From positions 50,423,691-50,487,690 of the forward strand of contig NC_052355.1 of assembly GCF_009727055.1 (NCBI RefSeq): DNA of 64,000 nucleotides. The letters are read 5' to 3'. Under the pieces are notes generated by a model that was not told the origin of the DNA, did not search any database, and was given only the letters and a program-made list of their open reading frames with translations. Every line of letters starts with the position of its first letter. Position 1 is the first letter of the stretch. The DNA comes from Benincasa hispida (Eukaryota > Streptophyta > Magnoliopsida > Cucurbitales > Cucurbitaceae). This document shows positions 10,830-21,884 of the stretch, one piece after another. The position numbers and the translations under genes were made by a program.

Positions 10830-13448
10830 TCTGACTTGGAAAAGACTATAAGTATTTTATCAGTTTTATTGATGATTACTCTAGGTATGGGTATGTTTAT
10901 CTTATGCAACGGAAGTCTGAATCTTTTGAAAAGTTCAAAGATTTCAAAGCTGAAGTTGAAAACGCATTGGATAGACGGATTAAAACAATCAAATCAAGGT
11001 GGAGAGTTTTTGGACTCGGCATTCCAAGACTATTTGATAGAACATGGAATCGTTTCCCAACTCTTAGCATTGGGTACACCTCAGCAGAATGGTGTAGCGA
11101 AAGGGGAAAATAGAACCTTGTTGGACATGGTTCATTCGATGATGAGTTATACTTCCTTATCGAACTTATTTTGAGGTTTCGCAGTGGAGACTGCGGTTTA
11201 CTTACTCAATTGTGTTCCTTCCAAGAGTGTTACGAGAACACCTCTAGAGTTGTGGAATGGGCGTAAAGCTAATTTACGTCATTTCCGCATTTGAGGTTGC
11301 CCTACACATGTGCTTAAGGCAAATCCCAAGAATTTAGAACCACGGTCGAGGTTATGCCTCTTCGTAGGCTACCCCAAAAGGTACACGAGGGGGTTATTTC
11401 TATGATCCTTCGGAAAGTTTGTTTCCACGAACGCTACTTTTCTGGAGGAGGATCATATCAGGGAGCACAGTCCACGTAGTAAAGTCGTGTTGAGTGAGTT
11501 TTCCAATGAAACTACTAAAACTTCAACTAGAGTTGTTGAAGAGCATGCTTCATCAGCAAGAGTTGTTGATGGTAGTTCATATAGAAGGTCGGTTCAACCT
11601 TAAGAGTTGAGGGAACCTCGATGCAGTGAGAGGGTTGCGAACCTGCCCATTCGCTATCTAGGTTTCACAAAATCCTTGCTATGGTAGCAGATGGCGACGT
11701 TGAGGATCGTTGTCTTATCAGAAGGCAATGGAGGATGTTCATCGGGATGAATGAGTCAAGGCCATGGATCTCGAGATGGAGTCGATGTACTTCGACTTCA
11801 GTATGAGATCTTGTAGATCAACCTGATGGGTAAAACCCTATAGGTTGGAAATCTTACAAGTGCAAACGGGGTTACTGATGGGAAAAGTGAAACCTTCAAT
11901 GCTTTAACTTGTGGCAAAGGGTTATACTCAGGGAGAGGGAGTCAAAAACCTTATGAGGAGACTTTTCCTCGCCTGTTGCCATGTTAAGTTGATTCACATC
12001 CTCCTGTCATTGGGCAGCTTTATTATAATTATGAGAATCTGGCAAATGGAACGTCAAGACGGCTTTTTGCATGGAAATCTTGAGGAGACCATTTACAATG
12101 GTGCAACTGAGGGATTCATAGCCCAGTTCAAGAGCAAAAGGTTTGCAAAGCTGAATTGGTCCATTTTATGGGCTGAAACAGGCGTTTGATCTTGGAACAT
12201 ACGGTTTTATGCTGCGATCAAATCATATGCTTTAACCAGAAACGTTAATAAACCTTGTGTCTATAACAAGATCGTCCAACGCTTAGTAGTTTTTTTTAGT
12301 GTTTATATATAGACGATATATTACTCATTGGAATGAGTAGGTCTACTGACGCAGTAAAGACTGCGCTAGCCGACCAATTCCAAATGAAAGATTTCGGAAA
12401 TTTACTCAATTTTGTTTTGGGGTATACAAATATTTCGAGATCAAATAAGAAAATAAAGTCCTAGCACTGTTTAGGCATCTTACATTGACAAGATGTTTGC
12501 TCAAGTACTTGATGCAGGACTCCGAAGAGGGGCCTACTGCGTTCAGTCCAGGAGTCACTTTGTCTAAGAAATGTGGCCTAAGATGCCTCAAAGTTGAGAA
12601 AGATGAGATGGGTTCCCATATGCGTCTACCGTTGGCATTTTTTTTTTTGTTTTAATGTATGGCGATTTTCTGTACTTCCGGACCAGACAATCTACTACGT
12701 ATGAGCATAGTCAGTAGGTATCAGTCTAACACCAGGCTTAGGGTCATTAGACAGCAGGAAGAAATCCTCAAGTATCCTTCCGGAGAAAGAGGGAAACTTT
12801 TTTTCCAATGTTTTTTTTTTTGTGTATGGATCTAGGGATTTTGTCCTTCTAGATACACAAATTTCTGACTTTCAGAATGATAGGGGACCTCTCAGCAAGT
12901 CCCACTTCAGGGTCAGTCTTTACTCTTACGGAGGAGCTTGTAGTTTGGTGAAGCACTAAGCAGGGGTGTCATTGTCGACTCTACTATGGAGGCGGAGTAA
13001 CGTAGCGGCTTGTAAAGTCCTCTAAGGAGGCCGTCTGGCTTAGGAAGTTCTTGAAAAACTGGATGTTGTTCCAGATATGTCTAGGGCTAATCAACCCTCT
13101 ATTGTGACAATTAGGAGGCTGTGGCGAACTCCAAGAAGCCTCTCGATTCACAGGCGTGGCAACACATAGAGTGGAAAGTATCACCTGATCCGCGAGATAG
13201 TGCATCGAGGAACGTGATTCATCACGAAGATTGCATCGGAGCACAATATTGCTGAGCCGTTACGAAGGCCTCAGCGGCTACAGTGTTTGATGAGGGTCAC
13301 TTTTAGTAGCATGGGGTCTACAGGACCGCCCGCGGCTAAACTAGGGCAAGTGGGAAAGATTTTCTTGTACTGGGGATTTTATGCTCTGTTTATCTCATTT
13401 TATAACTAGTTTTGTACAACCCCACTTTGGCTTAGAACAAGTGGAGAT
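10830..13448 (+). pseudogene. Element B integrase to RNase H, error-rich copy
   Basis: The integrase core begins in FISFIDDYSRYG and includes GTPQQNGVA, followed by the IN C-terminal region, RT and RNase H. The usual SDRGGE box reads S-N-Q-G-G-E, so the second catalytic Asp is Asn. From 11806 on the sequence is the same as 17405 onward but broken by many one-base insertions and deletions; the RT open frame is only 92 codons here against 265 in the other copy. The breaks after 11806 are therefore probably sequencing errors. The stops near 11160 and 11290 may be real. Confidence 0.8.
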
Positions 13449-15223
13449 TGTTGGGGTTGATGTCCTAAATCTCTTGTCCTTGTAAGTTGTAAACAGTTTG
13501 TACGAACGCTTGTGATTATAATATATGATATTTACTTCACTTCTTGATTTTGGCTCATCTGAATGTTTTTATTGCTTTACCCAAGACAATATAACTAAAA
13601 ATCCCTGGTTGTCTTTATGTAACTTAAAGCATATATGTGGTGACATACAAATGGATCAATGTCTTAAGTGATAACAAAATGGTCTGTAGTATAATGATAT
13701 AGGAGGGAAACCTTATCCTAGTAACGGCTACGGATGCGACCCCATTTTGTTGAATTGTTGGCAAGTGTTTTGTAGCTTGTCACAGATGGGTCTATCCTAA
13801 ATCAATTTGTGTAGCGGGACCATGCGAGGGGGCATCCTATAAAAGAAAGTTTGTATAGACCTGACCATGAGTGCTAACTTCTTGTTATATAACACCGATC
13901 ATTGACAAAAGACTTCAACTTCACTGAGAGACCATCAGGTAAACATGTTTACCTCAGTCCTAAGTGAGTTGGGAAACTCCTGCCCTTGAGGGCGGTCATT
14001 CTGATTTACATGGTGTGGTGGCCAGACCATGACGACTCAAACCTACCACTTTGGGGATTCGTCGATTTAGCAGTTAAACGGATCAGTGGATCTCGTGCTA
14101 AAGAGTTTAGTCAACTATTCACGTATCGTTGGAAGCTTTTCGAGCCATAGGTCCATAAGGTCCCCTTGGGTAAGCTGGATAAAGTTAAGAATCAGTTTTT
14201 GGGCCAGTTTGGAAATGTTAAATTGACAAGAGAAAGTTCAATTATATAATTTATATAATTGAACTAGTTATTATATATGATATGAAATTGACTTAAATGT
14301 ATGAGATACATTATTTGGAGGAAATTGGATATAAATATGATTTAATATCAATTAAGAAGGAGAAAAAACACTTAGTAATATGTGAATATTAAACTATAGG
14401 TTAAGATATGATATGATTATATTCATTATTATTAATTAGGCGGTTACGAGATAATTGACCGACTTTTTTCTCGAATTCGTGCGAAAGGGGAAGTTCATTC
14501 AGTTCTTGTAATTGAGAAATAACAATGTAAATAGTTTTCATTTCTTTGAGAGAGATACTGCAAATTAGCTCACGGTGTGACATATGATGCTTAGCGTTTG
14601 AAGCCTATACGATAGTGCCCGTCTTCCTAAACGATCGCTACACGACCGCGTACTAAAACAATTGCCGAATTTCTAAAAACGATCGCATTAGCGCACCAAA
14701 CAGAAACTAACGATCGCTTATGCTAAACCTAACACGATCGTGTACTCGACCTTAAACGCAAGCATCGCACTATATGATAGTCTTTCTATCTAATCTCCCA
14801 CTTGCTTGTCCGTACACACGATCGTCTTTCCCTCCTCCTCTAACCAATTCCATCAAAAGCCACCTTTGGAATTCTCATCTGAGAATTACCGAGGGCTTCA
14901 AATGGTGGTGTCGTCGCGGTGCCTTTGTGTTTGTGCAACTACTGATGCGTGGTAGACGACCGTGGCTGCTGCTTAGGCAAAACTGCTGGCTGGACAAGAG
15001 GAACGAGAGGAGTTCGCTTCCGTTGGACCGAAGTTTGCATTAAAGAACTGTCTTCACTGGTAGTCTCCTCGATTTTTGTATTTTATTTGTTAAAGCAATG
15101 CCAGTTATTAGTCGTTTACAATGCAATATTTGTATGTAGATGTATGTGTGGTAATTCTGTCATAATTGAAATCGGAAAGATCTGCTTCCGCTCATTGGGC
15201 ATTCTTATTTTAAGATTCCTTCA
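13449..15223 (+). repeat. Element B 3' LTR (error-rich copy)
   Basis: Preceded by a purine-rich GTGGAGAT and starting TGTTGGGG. It ends in TTCCTTCA, after which CTTGG replaces the expected duplication CTTTG, probably one more base error. Length is 1775 bases against 1738 in the clean copy. Confidence 0.8.
14600..14835 (+). repeat. CGATCG array in B LTR
   Basis: Five or more CGATCG cores lie inside the LTR. Downstream is the conserved block CTATATGATAG followed by a CTCCCACTTGC stretch, the latter partly disrupted by base errors in this copy. Spacing is partly blurred by the same errors. Confidence 0.75.
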
Positions 15224-16418
15224 CTTGGATGTTTTCAAAGTCTTTTAAAGCTGAAAGTTGAACTCAACTTGGAAATAAAATTGAGGTTGTCAAATCTTAT
15301 CAATGATGGTGAATACTACAGTAGATGTGATTGTTCAGGTGAACATGTTCCAAGGCCCCTTTTTTCAAAATACCTAGAGGAATGTGAATCTTCCCTCAAT
15401 AAACTAATGTCTGGTAAACCCACCATGAATGGTTGTAGCGGAAAGGCACAATAGACACTTAAAGATATGGTAAGAAGTATGATTAAGGTCATTTTTTCTA
15501 TCAGAATCCCTCTGGGGTGAGGCACTAAAGACTACAAAACATTATCCTTAATAGTTACCTAGTAAAGCAGTAACTAAACTCCTTACTGAGAGCTTGGATT
15601 AGAAAAGAAGCCTAGTATCTAAGTATCATCACTCTAGGGTTATCCAGCTGAGGGTAGGCCCCTAATAGGCCTAACGAAAGAAAATTGGACTCCATAAATT
15701 ATTAGCTGCTATTTTTTTAGGTATTCTGAGCGCTCCTAGGGTTTCAAGTTTTATGATCCCCCAAACCTTTTTTTAGATCATTGTTTAAGACAGAAAATGC
15801 TTGGATTTCCCTTGAGATATTGAGTTTGGGGGGGAAAGATAACATAAGAGTTGTCTTTGGAAGGGAATTAGTTCTTTTCCTATGTGATTATAAATGATGT
15901 CCAGACTCCAATTCCTGAATTCTTATTTGAAACCATAATAGAACAAGAGAACATTGAAAGTCTCCAATTGTTGAAACTGAGTTCAACTCAACAACCTCCA
16001 AGAAGTGCCACAAAGGAGATCCACTAGAAAGAAGAAGTGCAATTCCAGATAATTAATATTGTATTCTTAAGAAACATCAGTATTTATGTTAGGTGGTAAA
16101 TGGTAGACATCCAATCAATTTTTCAAACAAACCTCTACAAAGTTCTAACTCTCAAAAGGGGATTAAATGCTATGGAAGAGGAATAAATCCATGAAAGACG
16201 ATGAGTTTGGGAACTTGTTGAATTTGTCATCAAGAGGAAATCCATAGGTTGTAAAGGATTTTAAACCAAAAGGGAAATTCACTGGCGATACCAAAGAACA
16301 AAAAGCTCGTCTTATTGCAAAGGGTTTTACTCAAAAGGAAGACATTGATTATAAAGAGACTTTCTCTCTGGTTTCAAAATCGAAAGACTCTTTTAAGGTA
16401 ATCGTTGCACTGATCAGC
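15224..16418 (+). pseudogene. Element A integrase end and RT start, error-rich copy
   Basis: The error-laden duplicate of 20712-21884. It contains the A integrase second half (a decayed GVAER-type motif near 15430), the linker and the N-terminal RT. It ends where solo LTR C begins (TGATGACAGG). The frame is broken by one-base indels that the second copy lacks. Confidence 0.75.
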
Positions 16419-17379
16419 TGATGACAGGCAGAAATGCAATGTAAGTTTTAAGCTTTTACCTTAGAATTATGAGGACTGTTAAGTTAGAATATATGACAAT
16501 TATGTTCCGGAATTCATAAGAAATTTTACTTACGGCGTTCAACATTAAATCTCAGCTAACCCATTAATATGCGTTATTCATGCGTTCAATTGTCTATTTT
16601 TGGGTAGCTAACGCAGAAGTGGACGCAAACGCGGGACTACCGCATAGGACGACTGCATGCGGAGGAAACTCTCCTCACAGCAACGAACGTGTTCGATCAA
16701 CGCATGGATGTTGCGATAATCAGCCGTATGCGTCCATCGCAGCATGGGAGTTTGGCGCGCGTCAAACGATTGCGTCATTGTGTAACGTTGCGGTATTAAG
16801 TGAATCGGCACTATATGGATTGCGACTACCACGTAACGCATACTAATGGGATCAACGCAAGGTTGGTGGAATGAAACACATCAACGCATCTACCCTGGGA
16901 AAATCAAAAGAATGAAGTTAACATTTCACCTTCACGCATTAGCAGCAGAGATTCAGAAAGAACTAACGCGCCATCACGAAATGTCAGAATCAGAGAGTCC
17001 ATTAATTTTGTCCGGACGATCAAGCTCTATAAAAGAATGCCGAGGAGGACAGAATTTCAATGTATCCGGGGTTGTCGCCTAAGGTTCACCTAGAGCGATC
17101 CTTGAGATCAAAAAAAACGCGTGAGAAGACGCTTGAGAGTTTGTTCACCTCCTCAATCTATTCCGAGTGACGACCGGAGCTAGAATCTCGAGAGAGGTCA
17201 CCTCCCGCCATCCATGGCACCACCGGCAGTTTGAGCACATTCGCTGAAAGCAAGTCATTGCTTCAGTCGGTTAATTCTCATTTTCCTCTTTCTTCTTATA
17301 TTGCATTGTACTACATTTTGGGATTAGAATTAATACATTTTGTGTTCAATACAGTTCTTTATTTCCTTCGATTCCATCT
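16419..17379 (+). repeat. Solo LTR C, left part (duplicate copy)
   Basis: Starts TGATGACAGGCAG after the A reverse transcriptase. It is rich in CGCAT words and ends at the N gap. It corresponds to 21885-22834 of the complete copy. Confidence 0.75.
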
Positions 17380-17404
17380 NNNNNNNNNNNNNNNNNNNNN
17401 NNNN
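17380..17404. other. Assembly gap, 25 N
   Basis: Exactly 25 undetermined bases. Since both sides overlap by about 5.5 kb of the same sequence, the gap probably has no physical length; 25 is likely a placeholder. Confidence 0.98.
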
Positions 17405-17504
17405 AGATCTTGTAGATCAACCTGATGGGGTAAAACCTATAGGTTGGAATCTACAAGTGCAAACGGGGTACTGATGGGAAAGTGAAACCTTCAATGCTTA
17501 ACTT

Positions 17505-18302
17505 GTGGCAAAGGGTTATACTCAGGGAGAGGGAGTCGACTATGAGGAGACTTTCTCGCCTGTTGCCATGTTAAAGTTGATCCACATCCTCCTGTCCATT
17601 GCAGCTTATTATAATTATGAGATCTGGCAAATGGACGTCAAGACGGCCTTTTTGAATGGAAATCTTGAGGAGACCATTTACATGGTGCAACCTGAGGGAT
17701 TCATAGCCCAAGTTCAAGAGCAAAAGGTTTGCAAGCTGAATTGGTCCATTTATGGGCTGAAACAGGCGTTTAGATCTTGGAACATACGGTTTTATGCTGC
17801 GATCAAATCATATGGCTTTAACCAGAACGTTAATAAACCTTGTGTCTATAACAAGATCGTCAACGCTTCAGTAGTTTTTTTAGTGTTATATATAGACGAT
17901 ATATTACTCATTGGGAATGATGTAGGTCTACTGACTGCAGTAAAGAACTGGCTAGCGACCCAATTCCAAATGAAAGATTTCGGAAAGACTCAATTTGTTT
18001 TGGGTATACAAATATTTCGAGATCATAAGAATAAAGTCCTAGCACTGTTTCAGGCATCTTACATTGACAAGATGTTGCTCAAGTACTTGATGCAGGACTC
18101 CAAGAGGGGCCTACTGCCGTTCAGTCATGGAGTCACTTTGTCTAAGGAAATGTGTCCTAAGATGCCTCAAGAGGTTGAGAAGATGAGATGGGTCCCATAT
18201 GCGTCTACCGTTGGCAGTTTAATGTATGCGATATTCTGTACTCGACCAGACATCTACTACGTTATGAGCATAGTCAGTAGGTATCAGTCTAACCCAGGCT
18301 AG
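17505..18302 (+). CDS. Element B reverse transcriptase (Ty1/copia)
   Basis: A 265-codon open frame carrying most of a copia-type reverse transcriptase (RVT_2), which copies element RNA to DNA. First catalytic Asp is residue 44 in MDVKTAFLNG; the YIDD box is at residues 129-132; GLKQAFRSW is the usual YGLKQ motif. A later block ends in GSLMYAIFCTRPDI. The frame opens inside the domain, because upstream code lies left of the gap. It ends early, in SNPG followed by a stop, before RNase H. Well preserved for this window, but the element lacks gag and protease, so it is not autonomous. Confidence 0.85.
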   Translation: MAKGYTQGEGVDYEETFSPVAMLKLIHILLSIAAYYNYEIWQMDVKTAFLNGNLEETIYMVQPEGFIAQVQEQKVCKLNWSIYGLKQAFRSWNIRFYAAIKSYGFNQNVNKPCVYNKIVNASVVFLVLYIDDILLIGNDVGLLTAVKNWLATQFQMKDFGKTQFVLGIQIFRDHKNKVLALFQASYIDKMLLKYLMQDSKRGLLPFSHGVTLSKEMCPKMPQEVEKMRWVPYASTVGSLMYAIFCTRPDIYYVMSIVSRYQSNPG

Positions 18303-18973
18303 GGTCATTAGACAGCAGGGAAGAACATCCTCAAGTATCTTCGGAGAAAGAGGGACTACATGTTTGTGTATGGATCTAGGGATTTGATCCTTACTAGATA
18401 CACAAATTCTGACTTTCAGAATGATAGGGACTCTCGCAAGTCCACTTCAGGGTCAGTCTTTACTCTTAACGGAGGAGCTGTAGTTTGGTGAAGCACTAAG
18501 CAGGGGTGCATTGTCGACTCTACTATGGAGGCGGAGTACGTAGCGGCTTGTAAAGCTACTAAGGAGGCCGTCTGGCTTAGGAAGTTCTTGACAGAACTGG
18601 ATGTTGTTCCAGATATGTCTAGGCTAATCACCCTCTATTGTGACAATAGTGAGGCTGTGGCGAACTCCAAGAGCCTCGGATTCACAGGCGTGGCAAACAC
18701 ATAGAGTGGAAGTATCACCTGATCCGCGAGATAGTGCATCGAGGAGACGTGATCATCACGAAGATTGCATCGGAGCACAATATTGCTGAGCCGTTTACGA
18801 AGGCTCTCACGGCTACAGTGTTTGAGGGTCACTTTTAGAGCATGGGTCTACAGGACCGCCCGCGGCTAAACTAGGGCAAGTGGGAGATTTTCTTGTACTG
18901 GGATTTTATGCTCTAGTTTATTATTTTATACTAGTTTTGTACACCCCACTTTGCTTTAGAACAAGTGGGAGAT
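18303..18973 (+). pseudogene. Element B RNase H, frameshifted
   Basis: Pieces of the copia RNase H are readable in different frames: STMEAEYVAACKATKEAVWL near 18520-18580 and the C-terminal HNIAEPFTKAL near 18780. Stops and shifts separate them. A polypurine stretch AAGTGGGAGAT ends at 18973, right before the LTR. Confidence 0.8.
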
Positions 18974-20711
18974 TGTTGGGGTTGATGTCCTAAAGTCTCT
19001 TGTCTTGTAGTATGTAAACAGTTTGTACGAACGCTTGTGATGTATAATATATGATATTTACTTCACTTCTTGATTTTGCTCATCTGAATGTTTTATTTGC
19101 TTTACCACAGACCAATAAACTAAAATCCCTGGTTGTCTTTATGTAACTTAAGCATATATGTGGTGACATACAAGTGGATCATGTCTTAAGTGATAACCAA
19201 AATGGTCTGTAGTATATGGATATAGGAGGGAAACCTTATCCTAGTAACGCTACGGATGCGACCCACTTTGTTGAATAGTTGCAAGTGTTGTAGCTTGTCA
19301 CAGATGGTCTAATCCTAATCATTTGTGTAGGGGACATGCGAGCGGGGGCATCCTATAATAAGAGTTTGTATAAGACCTGACCACGATGTGTTAATGTTTC
19401 GTTATATAACACCGATCATGACAAAGACTTCACTTCACTGAGATGACCATAGGTAACATGACCTCAGTCCTAAGTGAGTTGGGAACTCCTGCCATTGAGG
19501 GCGGTCATTTGATTTACATGGGTGTGAGTGGCCAGACCACGACTCAAACCTACCACTTTGGGGATTCGTCGGATTTAGCAGTTAACGGATAGTGGATCTC
19601 GTGGCTAAAGAGTTTAGTCAACTATTCACGTATCGTTGGAGCTTCGAGCCATAGGTCCATAAGGTCCCCTTGGTAGCTTGGATAAAGTTAAGAATCAGTT
19701 TTTGGGCCAGTTTGAAATGTTCAAATTGACAAGAGAAGTTCAATTATATATATATGATATAATTGAACTAGTTAATTATATATGATATGATTGACTAAAT
19801 GTATGAGATACATTATTTTGGAGGAAATTGGATATAAATATGATTTATATCAATTAGAGGAGAAAAAACACTATAGTTAATATGTGATATTAAACTATAG
19901 GTTAAGAATATGATATGATTATATTCATTATTTAATTAATTAGGCGGTTACGAGATAATTGACCGACTTTTTCTTCGAATTCGTGCGAAAGTGGGAAGTT
20001 CATTCAGTTCTTGTAATTGAAGAATAACAATGTAAATAGTTTTCATTTTTGAGAGAGATATGCAAATTAGCTCACGGTGTGAAAGCATATGATTGCTTAG
20101 CGTTGAGAGCCTATACGATAGTGCCCGTCTTCCTAAACGATCGCACACCCGCGTACTAAACAATTGCCGCAATTTCTAAACGATCGCTTAGCGCACCAAA
20201 CAGAACTAAACGATCGCTTAGCTAAACCTACACGATCGTGTACTCCGACCTAAACGACAAGCACTCGACTATATGATAGTCTTCTACTATCTCCCACTTG
20301 CTTGTCCGTACTACACGATCGTCTTTTCCTCCTTCCCTCTACCAATTCCATCAAAGTCCACCCTTTGGATTCTCACTCTGAGAATACCGAGGGCTTCAAA
20401 TGGTGGTGTCGTCCGCGGTTGCTTTGTGTTTGTGCACTACTGATCGTGTAGACGACCGTGCTGCTGCTAGGCAACTGCTGGCTGGACAAGAAGGAACGAG
20501 AGGAGTTCGCTTCCGTTGGACCGAGTTTGATTAAAGACTGTCTTCAACTGGTAAGTCTCTCGATCTTTTGTATTTATTTGTTAAAGCATGCCAGTAATTA
20601 GTGTTTACAATGCATATTTGTATGTTAGAATGTATGTGTGGTAATTCTGTCATAATGAAATCGGAAAGATCTGCTTCCGCTCATGGGCATTCTTATTTAA
20701 GATTTCCTTCA
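18974..20711 (+). repeat. Element B 3' LTR (clean copy)
   Basis: 1738 bp, TGTTGGGG to TTCCTTCA, followed by CTTTG (20712-20716), identical to the five bases before the 5' LTR at 9722. Relative to the 5' LTR it lacks about 360 bp after GGGGATTCGTCGGATTTA, which explains why it is shorter than the 2.1-kb LTRs of H and of the solo LTR at 45934. Confidence 0.9.
20138..20260 (+). repeat. CGATCG array in B LTR (clean copy)
   Basis: Cores start at 20138, 20181, 20211 and 20233, and a decayed CGACAA at 20255. The last intervals are 22 bases. A conserved CTATATGATAG follows at about 20269, which could be a promoter element. Confidence 0.75.
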
Positions 20712-21884
20712 CTTTGGATGTTTTCAAGTCTTTTAAAGCTGAAGTTGAACTTCAACTTGGAAATAAAATTGAGGTTGTCAAATCTTATCATGATGGTGAA
20801 TACTACAGTAGATGTGATTGTTCAGGTGAACAATGTCCAAGGCCCTTTTCCAAATACCTAGAGGAATGTGGAATCTTCCCTCAATAAACTATGTCTGGTA
20901 AACCCACCATGAATGGTGTAGCGGAAAGGCAAAATAGAACACTTAAAGATATGGTAAGAAGTATGATTAGTCATTTTTCTCTATCAGAATCCCTCTGGGG
21001 TGAGGCACTAAAGACTACAACATATATCCTTAATAGTGTACCTAGTAAAGCAGTAACTAAACTCCTTATGAGCCGTGGATAGGAAAGAAGCCTAGTATTA
21101 AGTATCATCACGTCTAGGGTTATCCAGCTGAGGGTAGGCCCTATAGGCCTAACGAAAGAAAATTGGACTCCATAATTATTAGCTGCTATTTTTTTAGGTA
21201 TTCTGAGCGCTCCTAGGGTTTCAAGTTTTATGATCCCACTTTTAGATCATTGTTTAAGACAGAAAATGCTTGATTCCTTGAGGATATTGAGTTTGGGGGG
21301 AAAGATAACATAAGAAAAGTTGTCTTTGAAGTGGAATTAGTTTCTTTTCCTAATGTGATTATAAATGATGTCCAGACTCCAATTCCTGAATTCATTATTG
21401 AACCAATTATAGAACAAGAGAACATTGAAGTCTCCATTGTTGAACCTGAAGTTCAAACTCAACAACCTCAAGAAGTGCCACAAAGGAGATCCACTAGAGA
21501 AAGAAGAAGTGCAATTCCAGATAATTATATTGTAGTTCTTTAAGAACATCAGTATTATGTAGGTGTAATGGTAGACGATCCAATCAATTTTCAACAAACT
21601 CTACAAAGTTCTAACTCTCAAAAGGGGATAAATGCTATGGAAGAGGAAATAAAATCCATGAAAGACGATGAAGTTTGGGAACTTGTTGAATTGTCATCAA
21701 GAGTGAAATCCATAGGTTGTAAATGGATATTTAAAACCAAAAGGGATTCACATGGCGATACCAAAAGACAAAAAGCTCGTCTTATTGCAAAGGGTTTTAC
21801 TCAAAAGGAAGACATTGATTATAAAGAGACTTTCTCTCTGGTTTCATCGAAAGACTCTTTTAAGGTAATCGTTGCACTGATAGC
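20712..21884 (+). pseudogene. Element A integrase end and RT start
   Basis: Copia integrase resumes right after element [11 protein letters not shown] (near 20926) holds the catalytic Glu, while the SDRGGE box has become S-Y-H-D-G-E. The IN C-terminal part is broken by stops near 21080-21120. A Pro/Glu/Gln-rich linker follows (21331-21543) with the usual RRSTRERR motif, then RT from about 21568 (KWIFKTKRDSHGD, RLIAKGFTQKE). RT is interrupted at 21884 by solo LTR C and continues at 23925. Confidence 0.85.

Larger units (their letters stand above)
11806..17379. other. Redundant, error-rich duplicate left of the gap
   Basis: This 5574-base stretch repeats 17405-22834 (5430 bases) from AGATCTTGTAGATC to CGATTCCATCT, in the same order: B pol, B LTR, A pol, start of solo LTR C. 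It stops exactly at the N run, and its twin starts exactly after it. Differences are dominated by single-base insertions and deletions, net 144 bases longer. That is the pattern of an unpolished long-read extension. Confidence 0.85.

Noticed and set aside
14774..15248. Overlapping frames of 89 and 99 codons
   Set aside because: Within the B LTR, and broken in the clean copy at 20.3-20.7 kb.
17231..17425. 64-codon frame crossing the N run
   Set aside because: It reads through undetermined bases and lies in an LTR.
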